This document shows positions 15,768 to 24,585 of a stretch of DNA of 64,000 bases, in pieces (within the stretch, counting starts at the first letter, position 1; each line of letters begins with the position of its first letter). A program made the translations under genes and the position numbers. The stretch comes from Palsa-506 sp963836355. Its GTDB lineage: Bacteria > Actinomycetota > Actinomycetes > Streptosporangiales > Streptosporangiaceae. The stretch lies in NCBI GenBank assembly GCA_963836355.1, contig CAWIJO010000010.1, positions 434,001 to 498,000 on the forward strand. Direction: 5' to 3'. The notes below the pieces were generated by a model. The model worked only from the letters and a program-made list of their open reading frames with translations, was not told the DNA's origin and searched no databases.

Positions 15768-16993
15768 CGGCCTGCGCCGGTCAGCACGGCCACGCCAGGT
15801 GCGGAAGGCACAGCGCGGGTCAGGCTGGCAGCACGAGTCCCGGTAGTACCCCGCGTCATGACAGCACCCCGCGTCGCTGCAGCGCTGCGGGTCGGAGTGC
15901 CGCTGTCGGTGGCGGCGGCGCTGTGTGTCTGATAAGCACTGCGGGTCGGATGAGCACTGTGCGCCGGGGTCGCGTGGTTCCTGGCCGGTCGCGTGCTGGA
16001 CGGTACCGGGGAAACGCTGGCCGACGGGGTGGGCGCCGGGCTCGGGGCGCTGCCCGGCGCGACGCCGTAGCTGGCGGGCTTGTGCCCGGACAGCAGCTGG
16101 CTCAGTGCCTGCACGACCATAACCTGGCCGGGCGGGGTATTGGCATTGTCCACGCTGGACACCTCGATTCCGGTATTCCCGCTGGCCAGCTCGTCGATCG
16201 CGCTGCCAGTCCCGGAGCCCGGGTAGGACCCGGCCAGGACGGCGCCGCTGCCAGCCCTGGCTAGCGACTGTGTCAGGGAGATCAGCGCGACATTAGCGGG
16301 ATCGGAATCCCCGGCGGCCGGCGGGGTCGCCGGGATGACGACGACGGCCAGCGTGGCCGGGACTAGCCTGGCCATGTCGATCCGCAGGAAGCCGCCCTGC
16401 GCGAAGCCGGCCAGCACGGCGTGCGTCTGCGCGGTGCTAAGGCCAGGGCCGTCCTTCGTGACGATCGCGGCCGCCAGCACGCTAGCGGCCTGCAGCTGGC
16501 CAGCCAGCTGCGGATCGGCGGCCTGCTGTGAGTTCTGCGCGGCCGCCACCGGCAGCGCGAGCTGCTGGGTGAGATGCTGCGCGAGGCCAATCAGGTTGTT
16601 CTCGTTGGTCGCCCCGGTGTCGAAGAACTGCTGTTCCAGGGCAACCTGGCCGGTCACGGTGCCGCCCGCCTGCTTGACCGCGGTCCGGATGCCGCTGATC
16701 GCCTGCTGCTGCGCGCCCGGCGCGCTGACCAGCACCACGCTCTGGCCATCGAGCAGGTGCGCGAGCAGCAGCGGAGCTGAGGCCTGGGCGAACGTCTCGT
16801 CGGCCCCGACCTGCTGAGTGAGCGATTGGTTCGCGGTGTTCTTGGCGCTGATCTCGTTGTGCAGCGTGTTGGCCTCGTGCTGCAGCGTGCGCAGCGTCAC
16901 GCCGCGAAGCGCCGTCGAGCCGAACACGATGCCGATGGCGAGGGCCAGGAAGATGGCCACGATGGAGACAAGGTGATACCGAAAGTCGATCAC
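15764..16993 (-). CDS. steB: SteB/MctB-family membrane-anchored protein
   Basis: The 409-residue protein begins MIDFRYHLVSIVAIFLALAI, the highly conserved opening and single membrane helix of MctB (Rv1698, reported outer-membrane copper protein) and of SteB, the partner of SteA in corynebacterial division. A coiled-coil follows (about 30-65, LQHEANTLHNEISAKNTANQ). The globular domain runs to about 315, and then comes a long Thr/Ser/Ala-rich low-complexity tail with repeated TRSA-type units. The start is GTG 16993, which shares one base with the steA stop (TAGTG). Adjacent steA supports the SteB role; a copper function cannot be judged from sequence. Confidence 0.88.
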   Translation of the reverse strand: MIDFRYHLVSIVAIFLALAIGIVFGSTALRGVTLRTLQHEANTLHNEISAKNTANQSLTQQVGADETFAQASAPLLLAHLLDGQSVVLVSAPGAQQQAISGIRTAVKQAGGTVTGQVALEQQFFDTGATNENNLIGLAQHLTQQLALPVAAAQNSQQAADPQLAGQLQAASVLAAAIVTKDGPGLSTAQTHAVLAGFAQGGFLRIDMARLVPATLAVVVIPATPPAAGDSDPANVALISLTQSLARAGSGAVLAGSYPGSGTGSAIDELASGNTGIEVSSVDNANTPPGQVMVVQALSQLLSGHKPASYGVAPGSAPSPAPTPSASVSPVPSSTRPARNHATPAHSAHPTRSAYQTHSAAATDSGTPTRSAAATRGAVMTRGTTGTRAASLTRAVPSAPGVAVLTGAGR

Positions 16994-18186
16994 TACAACA
17001 GCCCGGTCAGCCAGTAGATGAAGTCATCCCATTTCGCCGCGAAGAACGTGGACATGACCGGGCTGACCGGGTTGAAGGAGAGCGCGACCAGCAGCGCCAC
17101 CGACGCGGCGAGCACCAGCATGATGAGTGCCCGGCCGGAGATCCGGCTCCGGTACAGCCTGCTGACCCCCTTGGCGTCGACGATCTTGTCGCCGACCTTC
17201 ATCCGGGTGAGCACCGCGCTCGCCATCCCGGATCTGCCCTTGTCCAGGAACTCGGCCATCGAGAACCGCATGCCGACGGCCACGATCAGGGTCGCGCCCA
17301 TCTCGTCAGCGAGGAGCACTGCGAGGTCCTCGCTGGTGCCGGTGGCCGGGCAGGACACCGACGCCAGGCCGAGATCCTGAACGCGCGCCAGGCCGGGCGC
17401 AACTCCGTTCGGGTATGCGTGCACGACAAGCTCGGCGCCGCAGCCGAGCGCCCGGTCGGACACCGAGTCCATGTCGCCGACGATGAGGCTCGGCTTGTAG
17501 CCGGCCTCGATCAGTGCGTTCGCGCCGCCGTCCACGGCCACCATGACGGGCTTGAACTCGCGGATGTAGGCGCGCAGCGCCTGCAGGTCCTCGCGGTGCC
17601 GGTAGCCGCGCGCGACCACGAGAACATGCCTGTCCCGCAGGCTGATCCGCAGGTCGGGTACCCGGATCCCGTCGATGAGCAGCTCGGAATCGCGGCTGAT
17701 GTACTCGATCGTGTTGGCCGCGAACGCCTTGAGCTGGTCCGCGAGGCCCGCCTTCGCGTCCTCCATCGCCTCCGCGACCGACTCGCTGCCCTGCACCGTC
17801 CCCTTCGCGACGACCTCGTCGCCGGCGTAAAGCGTCTCGCCGTCGAGCCGGACGCGCTGGCCGTCGGATACGTGCTCGAAGACGTCGGCGCCGACGTCGT
17901 CAACGAGCGGGATCCCCGCCTCCACTAGCAGCTGCGGGCCGAGATTGGGGTACCGGCCGCTGATGCTCTGCGCGGCGTTCACCACCGCGGTGACCTCGCG
18001 CCTGATCAGGGCCTCGGCGCTTACCCGGTCGAGGTCGGCATGGTCGATGATGGCGATGTCGCCAGGCTGGAGCCGCTTGGTCAGGTTCTTGGTCCGGCGG
18101 TCCATCCGGGCCGTCGCCGATATGCCGGGCAGGTCCTGGGTCCTGCTCCGACGGGCTCCGGTGAGTGTGCGAGACAGTGCCTTCAT
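16993..18186 (-). CDS. steA: Putative cytokinetic ring protein SteA
   Basis: The 397-residue product matches the Rv1697/SteA family. It has an N-terminal domain with RMDRRTKNLTKRLQPGDIAI (about 27-46), the central thiamine-pyrophosphokinase-like fold with AVDGGANALIEAG and LIVGDMDSVSDRAL (about 240-270), and a C-terminal membrane helix (ALIMLVLAASVALLVALSF, about 352-370). In corynebacteria SteA acts with SteB in septal cell-wall remodelling. ATG 18186 is chosen because it begins the conserved MKALSRTLTG; the longer reading from 18396 enters recN. It follows recN after about 60 bp and is fused by 1 bp to steB. Confidence 0.93.
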   Translation of the reverse strand: MKALSRTLTGARRSRTQDLPGISATARMDRRTKNLTKRLQPGDIAIIDHADLDRVSAEALIRREVTAVVNAAQSISGRYPNLGPQLLVEAGIPLVDDVGADVFEHVSDGQRVRLDGETLYAGDEVVAKGTVQGSESVAEAMEDAKAGLADQLKAFAANTIEYISRDSELLIDGIRVPDLRISLRDRHVLVVARGYRHREDLQALRAYIREFKPVMVAVDGGANALIEAGYKPSLIVGDMDSVSDRALGCGAELVVHAYPNGVAPGLARVQDLGLASVSCPATGTSEDLAVLLADEMGATLIVAVGMRFSMAEFLDKGRSGMASAVLTRMKVGDKIVDAKGVSRLYRSRISGRALIMLVLAASVALLVALSFNPVSPVMSTFFAAKWDDFIYWLTGLL

Positions 18187-18247
18187 CGCAAGGCAATCTT
18201 GCCAGATGCCGGCGGGCGGGAGCGCCATCCGAGCCGCCGCGGGGGCG

Positions 18248-20179
18248 TTATCGTCCCTGCTGGGAAACTTGCCGGCGGCCCGCGATGCGGCTATCCGGAG
18301 CGCGCGGCCCGGCCGGGACCGGCCGCTCCGCGCGCTCGGCCGCCGCGGCGGCGAGCAGTTCCCCGGCGTGTGCCCGGCCGAATTCTGAGTCCTCAAGTCC
18401 GGCCAGCATCCGGGACAGCTCCCTTAGCCGGCCCTGGTCGTCCAGCCTGGTGACCCCGCTGCTGGTCACCGAGCCGTCGCCGGCCTTCTCCACCATCAGG
18501 TGCGTGTCGGCGAAGGCAGCGACCTGTGGCAGGTGGGTCACCACGATCACCTGGGCGAGCCGCGCGAGCCGGGCCAGCCGGCGTCCGATCTCGACCGCCG
18601 CCTTGCCGCCCACGCCCGCGTCTACCTCGTCGAAGACGAAGGTCGGCACCGGGTCGGCACCGGCGAAGACGACCTCGATCGCCAGCATGACACGGGAAAG
18701 CTCGCCACCGGATGCACCCTTGTGCAGCGGCAGCGCGGGCGCGCCGGGATGGGCCGCGAGCCGGATCTCCACCTCGTCGGCCCCATGCGGGCCGAAGTCG
18801 TCTTGCGGGGTCACCTCCACTGCGAGCCTGGCATGCGGCATGGCCAACGCGGAAAGCTCGGCGGTGACATCGTCGGCGAACTGCCCGGCGGCCTTCTTCC
18901 GGCCGGCCGTGAGCTGGCCGGCCAGCCCTCCGGCCGTCGCGGCGAGCGACGCCTCCTGCTCGGCCAGCCCGGCGATCTGGTCGTCGGCGCTATCGAGCTC
19001 GGCCAGCCGGGCGGCCGCCTGCCTGGCCCAGGCCAGCACGGCGGCGATGCCGCTGGCCGGGGCATCAGCGTCGCCGTCCGTCGCGTCGCCGTCCGTCGCG
19101 TCGCCGGCTATCGCGTCGTCGGCTATCGTCTCGCCGTCCACAGCGCCGGCCGCCGCGCGGCCGGCTCTCGCCCCGCCGCCCGCCGACTGGCCGGCCGGGG
19201 CGTAGGCCCGGACCAGCCGGGCCAGCTCGGCGCGGCGCTCCTGCACTACCGCGAGCCGGACCGGGTCGGCCTCCACTGCCTGGGCGTAGGAGGCGAGCTC
19301 GGCCGCGACGTCGGCCACCAGGTAGGCAGCCTCGGACAGGCGCCCGGCGAGCGCGGCGAGCGCGGGGTCGTGCGGGGCCGCCGCCTCCAGCGCGTGCCGG
19401 GCGCCGCCGAGCAGCGTGAGCGCGTCCGGTGCCTCGTACCGCCCGCTGGACGGGTCGGACTGCAGCGCCTCATGTGCCGCGGTCGCCGCCGCGTGCAGCG
19501 CATCCGCGTTCGACAGCCGGTCGTCTTCCGCCAGCAGCTCGATATCCTCGCCCCTGACTGGCTCGGCCCGCTCGATCTCGGCCAGGCCACGGCGCAGGTC
19601 CGCGGCTTCCGCGTCTCGCTCCCGTGCCCGGGAAGTCAGCTCGGCCAGCTCCGCCCGGGTATCCCGGAGCCGCTGGTAGGAACGCTGGTAACCGGCCAGC
19701 AACGCCGCGTGTTCCTGGCCGGCGAACAGGTCAAGCGCCTCGCGCTGCCGGGCGGGCTTCAGCAGCTGCTGCTGGTCGGCCTGGCCGTGCACGGCCACCA
19801 GGTCATCGGCGAGGTAGGTAAGCAGCGACACCGGCACCGAGCGGCCGCCGGCATGGGCGCGCGAGCGGCCCTCCGCCGATACCGAGCGGCTGATGATCAG
19901 CGTGCCGCCGCCGTCGTCGAGATCGCCGCCCGCCTCGCTGATCTGCCTGGCCACCGGCCCGCCCGGATCGACCCGCAGGCGGCCGTCCACGCTGGCCCGC
20001 TCAGCGCCCGGCCGCACCCTGGCCGGATCGGCGCGCCCGCCGAACAGCAGGCCGAGCCCGGTTACGACCATGGTCTTGCCTGCGCCGGTCTCGCCGGTCA
20101 CGACGTTGAGGCCCGGGGACAGCTCGAGGGTGGCGTCGTCGATTACCCCGAGCCCGGTGATACGGACTTCCTCAAGCAT
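18248..20179 (-). CDS. recN: DNA repair protein RecN
   Basis: The 643-residue SMC-like ATPase acts in double-strand break repair. Walker A GETGAGKTMVV is near residue 30, a long coiled coil (about 150-400) is interrupted by the hinge, the signature ASGGELSRVMLAIEV is near 500, and Walker B is FVFDEVDAGVGG near 525. The ATG at 20179 starts MLEEVRITGLGVIDDATLEL; upstream sequence in frame is antisense to nadK and excluded. It overlaps the nadK end by 8 bp. The protein is longer than the usual 550-590 because of an Ala/Gly/Asp-rich insertion around residues 325-380 that contains 15-bp repeats (about 19072-19135), including GDATDGDATDGDA. Confidence 0.95.
   Translation of the reverse strand: MLEEVRITGLGVIDDATLELSPGLNVVTGETGAGKTMVVTGLGLLFGGRADPARVRPGAERASVDGRLRVDPGGPVARQISEAGGDLDDGGGTLIISRSVSAEGRSRAHAGGRSVPVSLLTYLADDLVAVHGQADQQQLLKPARQREALDLFAGQEHAALLAGYQRSYQRLRDTRAELAELTSRARERDAEAADLRRGLAEIERAEPVRGEDIELLAEDDRLSNADALHAAATAAHEALQSDPSSGRYEAPDALTLLGGARHALEAAAPHDPALAALAGRLSEAAYLVADVAAELASYAQAVEADPVRLAVVQERRAELARLVRAYAPAGQSAGGGARAGRAAAGAVDGETIADDAIAGDATDGDATDGDADAPASGIAAVLAWARQAAARLAELDSADDQIAGLAEQEASLAATAGGLAGQLTAGRKKAAGQFADDVTAELSALAMPHARLAVEVTPQDDFGPHGADEVEIRLAAHPGAPALPLHKGASGGELSRVMLAIEVVFAGADPVPTFVFDEVDAGVGGKAAVEIGRRLARLARLAQVIVVTHLPQVAAFADTHLMVEKAGDGSVTSSGVTRLDDQGRLRELSRMLAGLEDSEFGRAHAGELLAAAAAERAERPVPAGPRAPDSRIAGRRQVSQQGR
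19072..19136 (-). repeat. 15-bp imperfect coding repeats inside recN
   Basis: Plus-strand units of the form gcgtcgccgtccgtc recur four to five times with drift (…ggctatc variants) and encode Asp-Gly/Ala-Asp-Ala-Thr repeats in the RecN insertion. This is the third in-frame short repeat in the window. Confidence 0.7.
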
Positions 20180-21233
20180 CGCCGCTCGGACCCTCCTCTC
20201 GCTGGCCGGCTGCCGCGCTCGCGCGCCGGGCATCGGCCTGGCCGCGCCAGCCGGCCACCGGCAGCCCGAACTTGGCGACCAGCCGGTCGGTAAACAATGC
20301 CCCGGCCGCCATGCCGGTTTCCGCCGCGGCAGGCCGTCCTTCACCGCCGGCGTCCTGCTGGCCGGCGCCGCGGAACCTGGCCAGCAGGACTGGCTTAGCT
20401 CCGCGCCGAACCTCGACCCGGGTGCCGGGCGGCAAGTCGACCCTACGCCGCCCATCGCACCACAGAACCGCGCCGGATGCCCCGCTTTGGCCGTCCCCGC
20501 CGGGCGCCTGCGGCCATGGACTGGTACCGCCGATCACCTCGGCGGCGAGCACCGACTGCGGCGAGACGACCATCGGCCCGGCGAACAGCGCATGAGCGCT
20601 GATCGGCACCAGCAGCAGCGCGGCTACCTCCGGCCAGACCACCGGGCCGCCGGCCGAGAACGCGTAGGCCGTGGATCCGGTGGGCGTCGCGAACACCACG
20701 CCGTCGCATCCCCACCTGGACAGCGGGCGGCCGTCTACCTCGGTCACCAGCTCCAGCATCCGCTCCCTGGCGGCCTTCTCGACGGCGGCCTCGTTCAGCG
20801 CCCAGGTCTGGCCGAGGACGGCGCTGCCATGCCGGACGGTGACGTCGATGGTCATCCGCGGCTCGACGGCATAGCGGCGCTCCACCACGCGGTCGACGGT
20901 CTCGGCCAGGTTCTCCGGGTCCGCCTCGGCCAGGAAGCCGATATGGCCGAGGTTTACCCCGAGCACCGGGGTGCCGGCCGGGCGGGCGAGCTCGGCCGCC
21001 CGCAGCAGCGTGCCGTCCCCGCCGATCACGATGACCATCTCGGCGCCGGCCGCGGCCTCGGCCGAGGCGGGCACGTCGACCGCGTCCGGGCTGCGCAGCT
21101 CCGGCGCCTCCGCGGCGAGCACCCGCACCGCCAGGCCGGCCGCGGTGAGCCGCTGCATGACGAGCCGGGCGCTGCGCACCGCCGCCGGGCGGCCGGTGTG
21201 CGCTACCAGCAGCACCGCTCGCTGCGGGATCAC
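20172..21233 (-). CDS. nadK: NAD kinase
   Basis: The 353-residue enzyme phosphorylates NAD to NADP using ATP or polyphosphate. The conserved GGDGTLLRAAELA motif (about 88-100) is followed by PVLGVNLGHIGFLAEADPE (about 107-125) and the second Gly-rich motif FATPTGSTAYAFSAGGPV (about 180), all diagnostic. The C-terminus extends about 45 residues beyond the usual fold with an Ala/Gly/Arg-rich tail. GTG 21233 overlaps the tlyA stop (GTGA), and the end overlaps recN, in the conserved actinobacterial order tlyA-nadK-recN. Confidence 0.96.
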   Translation of the reverse strand: MIPQRAVLLVAHTGRPAAVRSARLVMQRLTAAGLAVRVLAAEAPELRSPDAVDVPASAEAAAGAEMVIVIGGDGTLLRAAELARPAGTPVLGVNLGHIGFLAEADPENLAETVDRVVERRYAVEPRMTIDVTVRHGSAVLGQTWALNEAAVEKAARERMLELVTEVDGRPLSRWGCDGVVFATPTGSTAYAFSAGGPVVWPEVAALLLVPISAHALFAGPMVVSPQSVLAAEVIGGTSPWPQAPGGDGQSGASGAVLWCDGRRRVDLPPGTRVEVRRGAKPVLLARFRGAGQQDAGGEGRPAAAETGMAAGALFTDRLVAKFGLPVAGWRGQADARRASAAAGQREEGPSGDA

Positions 21234-22075
21234 TGAATTCCCGCCGCGAGGTTCCCGGCGCCCGGTGGCCGGGCTCCCTGCGGCCCGGCTGCCATCGCCC
21301 GCTCCACCGCGGCCGCATCCAGCGGCGGCGCGCCCCGGCGCAGCCAGAGGAAATACTCCACGTTCCCGGCCGGGCCGGGCAGCGGGCTGGCGACGATGCC
21401 GCGGACGCCCAGGCCGGCCACTGCGGCGGCGGCCGCCACCGATCCGATGGCACCAGCCCGCTGCGCGCGGTCCCGCACCACGCCGCCCGCTCCCACGTTG
21501 CCCTTGCCGACCTCGAACTGGGGCTTCACCAGCAGCACGAAGTCCGCGTCCGGGGCCGCGCAGCCGGCCAGCGCGGGCAGCACCAGGGTCAGCGAGATGA
21601 ACGACAGATCCGCGGTCACCAGGTCCGGGGCGGGTGCCACCTGCGCGGGCGTCAAACGGCGTACGTTGACCCGGTCGAGCACGGTGACCCTGGGATCGGT
21701 GCGCAGCTGCCAGGCCAGCTGGCCGTACCCCACGTCGACCGAGATCACGTGCGCCGCGCCGGCCCGCAGCAGCACATCGGTGAACCCGCCAGTCGAGGCG
21801 CCGGCGTCCAGGCAGCGGCGGCCGGCCACGGCCAGGTCCGCGAATGCGGCGAGCGCGCCCGCGAGCTTGTGGCCGCCGCGGGACGCGTAGCCCGGCTCGC
21901 CGCGCGGCGCGGCGACGGCGATCGCGGCGTCCTGGCCAACCTGGGTAGCCGGCTTGGCCGCAGTCTGGCCGGCCACCGCGACCCGGCCGGCCGCGATAAG
22001 GTCCGCGGCCTGCTCACGGGACCGCGCGAGCCCTCTGCGGACAAGCTCGGTATCCAGCCGGATCCTCCTGCTCAT
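21230..22075 (-). CDS. tlyA: TlyA-family rRNA 2'-O-methyltransferase
   Basis: The 281-residue protein has an N-terminal S4 RNA-binding domain (residues 2-65, RIRLDTELVRRGLARSREQA) and a C-terminal FtsJ-like Rossmann methyltransferase: GYASRGGHKLAGAL with the catalytic Lys near 85, SAM motif CLDAGASTGGFTDVLL near 105, and VTADLSFISL near 168. TlyA methylates 16S and 23S rRNA and in mycobacteria determines capreomycin sensitivity. ATG 22075; translational coupling to nadK downstream. Confidence 0.95.
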   Translation of the reverse strand: MSRRIRLDTELVRRGLARSREQAADLIAAGRVAVAGQTAAKPATQVGQDAAIAVAAPRGEPGYASRGGHKLAGALAAFADLAVAGRRCLDAGASTGGFTDVLLRAGAAHVISVDVGYGQLAWQLRTDPRVTVLDRVNVRRLTPAQVAPAPDLVTADLSFISLTLVLPALAGCAAPDADFVLLVKPQFEVGKGNVGAGGVVRDRAQRAGAIGSVAAAAAVAGLGVRGIVASPLPGPAGNVEYFLWLRRGAPPLDAAAVERAMAAGPQGARPPGAGNLAAGIQ

Positions 22076-22093
22076 AGGCTGATCAATCCGCTC

Positions 22094-22393
22094 TCAGCGG
22101 CCCGGCCCGCGCGGCCCGGCCGCGCCGGTCTGGCCGGCCGGGCCGGTGTCCAGTTCGCCGAGCACCTCCCGCAGCTGCCGGTGCACCTGCTCGAACACGG
22201 CCGGGTGCTCGGTCACCGGCAGGCCGGGCAGCTCATCGAGCCGGGCCAGCGCCTCGTCCACCCTGGCCTCGCCGGTGGCCGGCGTCCGCAGCTCAGCAGC
22301 TGGCACGTCGGCGGCCGGCCGCTGCTGCGCCGCCGCAGCCAGGCTGTCCGCGCCGCTGGCCGGCCGCGGCCGGCCCGCTTGCTCGTCCTGCAT
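22094..22393 (-). CDS. Small conserved hypothetical protein upstream of tlyA
   Basis: A 99-residue Ala/Pro-rich protein with a compact helical core RVDEALARLDELPGLPVTEH and EQVHRQLREVLGELD near its end. Small proteins of this type occupy the same place before tlyA in many actinobacteria (Rv1693-like position). The function is unknown. It ends 19 bp before the tlyA start, and starts at ATG 22393. Confidence 0.65.
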   Translation of the reverse strand: MQDEQAGRPRPASGADSLAAAAQQRPAADVPAAELRTPATGEARVDEALARLDELPGLPVTEHPAVFEQVHRQLREVLGELDTGPAGQTGAAGPRGPGR

Positions 22394-22552
22394 TAGCTAT
22401 CACGCTCCCCGGGACGCGGCGCCAGTGCGTGCGCCGCTCCTGCAGGAACGCTACCGTCCGGAAACGGCGAAGCGGCGCACCGCGCCGCCCCGGGCTGCCC
22501 CGCGCGGCGGCCTGGCGGCCCGGCAGGTGACAATGATGTTGAAAGCGAGGCC

Positions 22553-22903
22553 ATGATGGCGACGGCGGAAGAATGCCGCAAGGCGTTGGAGAGCCTTACG
22601 GCCCGCATCGGGGATATGAGCCAGGAAGACCGTGTGGCGCACCTGGCCGATCGCACCCTGAGCTGCAAGGTCACCGACCTGGGCATCACTTTCGTGACGC
22701 GGCTCGGGGCACACGGCGCGGACGCGGTCAAGGAGGCCACCGCGGCGGACGGCGCTGCCCAGATCCGGTTCGCCGCCAAGAGCGATGACGTGCTGGCGAT
22801 CGCCGCCGATCCCGGCAGCTTCGCCCGGGCGTGGCTAACCGGCCGGTTGAAGGTCGACGGCAACCTGCTCGACCTGCTGCAGCTCCGGCGGCTGCTGTCC
22901 TGA
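22553..22903 (+). CDS. SCP2 sterol-carrier-domain protein
   Basis: The 116-residue product is a stand-alone SCP2 domain: RTLSCKVTDLGITFVTRLG (about residues 36-54), then AAQIRFAAKSDDVLAIAADP and the terminal FARAWLTGRLKVDGNLLDLL, which form the lipid-binding tunnel. It is probably a cytosolic carrier of acyl or sterol-like lipids. Two adjacent ATGs (22553, 22556) follow GCGAGG; the second has better spacing. It is divergent from the tlyA run and ends just before a strong hairpin. Confidence 0.88.
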   Translation: MMATAEECRKALESLTARIGDMSQEDRVAHLADRTLSCKVTDLGITFVTRLGAHGADAVKEATAADGAAQIRFAAKSDDVLAIAADPGSFARAWLTGRLKVDGNLLDLLQLRRLLS

Positions 22904-22924
22904 TCACCGCGGGGTACAGCTCGG

Positions 22925-22972
22925 TGGCAGTTACGTTGCTGCGCGCCAGAGCGTGCAGCAACGTAACTGCCA
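22925..22972. terminator. Perfect 18-bp-stem hairpin between convergent genes
   Basis: tggcagttacgttgctgc (22925-22942) is the exact inverse complement of 22955-22972, separated by a 12-base loop. It lies between the SCP2 stop and the ramB-like stop, which converge, so it probably terminates in both directions. There is no U-tract, as is usual for high-GC actinobacterial terminators. Confidence 0.75.
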
Positions 22973-22994
22973 TCGGTTAGCCACAGGAGCCGGG

Positions 22995-24470
22995 CTAGTC
23001 CTGCTCGTGCCGGTCCAGGAAGGTATACACGTCGGCCTCGTCCACGCCGGGGAAGGCGCCCTTGGGCAGCGCGGACAGGATGTGCGAGTGCGCGCGCGCC
23101 GACGGCCAGGCGAGGCCGTCCCACCGGGCGGCCAGCCGAGCGGGCGGCCGCTGGCAGCACTCACCGTCCGGGCACGCCGAGGTGACCCGCAGGGTGGTTT
23201 CCCTGCCCCGGAACCAGCGGGAATACTCGAACGGCACGCCGAGCGTGATCGCGAAGTCGCGCTCCGGCCCGGGATCGACGGAGGCGACGCACCAGTACGT
23301 CCCGGCGGGCGTATCGGAGTACTGGTGCAGCGGGCTGAACCGGTCCGCGGCGGCGAAGACCTGCCGGCCCGACCACTGCCGGCACATCCGCTGGCCCTCG
23401 ATCGCCCCGGTCTCGTCGGCCGGGAACACCACGCCGTCGTTCTCGTACGCCTTGTAGATGATCCCGCCCGCGTCGTTCTTGACGAAGTGGCACGGCAGGC
23501 CGAGGTGGTGGGTGGCCAGGTTGGTGAAGCGGTGCGCGGCCATCTCGTAGGAAACCGCGAAGACATCCCGCAGGTCCTCCACCGACAGGCTGCTAGCGTC
23601 CCTGGCCTCGCGCAGGAACCGTGCGGCCGGCTCCTCGGGCACCAGCACCGCGGCGGCGAAGTAGTTCGCCTCTACCCGCTGCCGGAGGAAATCGGCGAAG
23701 TCGGCCGGCGTCTCGTGCCCGAGTACGAAGTGGCCGAGCGTCTGCAGCAGCACCGTCCGCGGCGTGTGCATGCCCATGGATTCCTGCTTGAGGTAGATCC
23801 GGCGGTTCCGCAGGTCCGTGACCGACCGTGCAGACCTGGGCAGGTCATGCACATATTTAACGGAGAAGCCATGGTGACTCACCACCGAGAGCAGCAGGCG
23901 CTGCGACAGGGCCCCCCCGGTGTAGCCGGCCGCGGTCAGCGCCTCGGCGGCGGCCTCCTCGATCGGCGCGAAGTAGTTGCCGCGCTCCCGCATCATCGCG
24001 CGCAGGTCCGCGTTGGCCTCCCTGGCCTCCTCCGGCGTGGCGGTCGGCTTGGCCCGCTGCCTGCGCAGCTCAGCATGCAGCGCGACCACGTGCTCCAGCA
24101 CGTCGTTGGGTACCCGGGCGCCGACCCGTAACGGCGGCAGGCCGAGGTCGGCGCAGGCCGGGTCGCGTTGCGCCTCGGCGAGGGCGAGCTCCAGCTGCGC
24201 CCGGCGGCTCGGCGGCTCACTGCGCAGGAGTTCCGCCGCGGGCACGGACAGCGCACCGGCCAGCGACTCGATCAGCGAGAGCTTGGGCTCGCGGCGGCCG
24301 TTCTCCAGCAGCGACAAAACCGACGGCGCCCGGCCGACGCGGGCCCCTAGCTCGGCCAGCGTGAGGCCCCTGGCGCGGCGCGCGTGCCGGAGGCGCTGGC
24401 CGAACAAAGCAAGATCGAGACTCGTAGTCTGCGTAAAAGACGATCTTTCTTTGCTCTTTACATCTTGCAT
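22995..24470 (-). CDS. ramB: RamB/ScfR-family transcriptional regulator (XRE HTH + IrrE-like domain)
   Basis: The 491-residue protein has an XRE helix-turn-helix (about residues 22-76; LTLAELGARVGRAPSVLSLL), a linker, an ImmA/IrrE-like middle domain without a clear HExxH (LLQTLGHFVLGHETPADFA stands at its place, near 255) and the short-chain fatty acyl regulator C-terminal domain. That domain is Cys-containing, with ACPDGECCQRPPARL near 440. In corynebacteria and mycobacteria such proteins (RamB) control acetate and glyoxylate genes, including isocitrate lyase. Here it is transcribed divergently from aceA across 115 bp, so aceA is the obvious target. ATG 24470 has AGGA 8 bp upstream. Confidence 0.9.
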   Translation of the reverse strand: MQDVKSKERSSFTQTTSLDLALFGQRLRHARRARGLTLAELGARVGRAPSVLSLLENGRREPKLSLIESLAGALSVPAAELLRSEPPSRRAQLELALAEAQRDPACADLGLPPLRVGARVPNDVLEHVVALHAELRRQRAKPTATPEEAREANADLRAMMRERGNYFAPIEEAAAEALTAAGYTGGALSQRLLLSVVSHHGFSVKYVHDLPRSARSVTDLRNRRIYLKQESMGMHTPRTVLLQTLGHFVLGHETPADFADFLRQRVEANYFAAAVLVPEEPAARFLREARDASSLSVEDLRDVFAVSYEMAAHRFTNLATHHLGLPCHFVKNDAGGIIYKAYENDGVVFPADETGAIEGQRMCRQWSGRQVFAAADRFSPLHQYSDTPAGTYWCVASVDPGPERDFAITLGVPFEYSRWFRGRETTLRVTSACPDGECCQRPPARLAARWDGLAWPSARAHSHILSALPKGAFPGVDEADVYTFLDRHEQD

Positions 24471-24585
24471 TTCTTTATCCTAGACGAATGTTTGAGAATT
24501 TTCATGACTTTCGACTCTAGTACTATCGCGACTTTCCCCGCAGGCTAGATGGACACACCCGGGGACGACAAGATGGGAGGCCACG
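24471..24585. promoter_or_regulatory. Divergent ramB-aceA control region
   Basis: The 115-bp gap and the first codons of the regulator are strikingly AT-rich for this genome (for example gaatgtttgagaattttcatgactttcg). It must carry both promoters and any RamB operator. I could not find a clean copy of the corynebacterial RamB box, nor a well-spaced hexamer pair. GGGAGGCCACG before ATG 24586 is the aceA ribosome-binding site. Confidence 0.6.
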
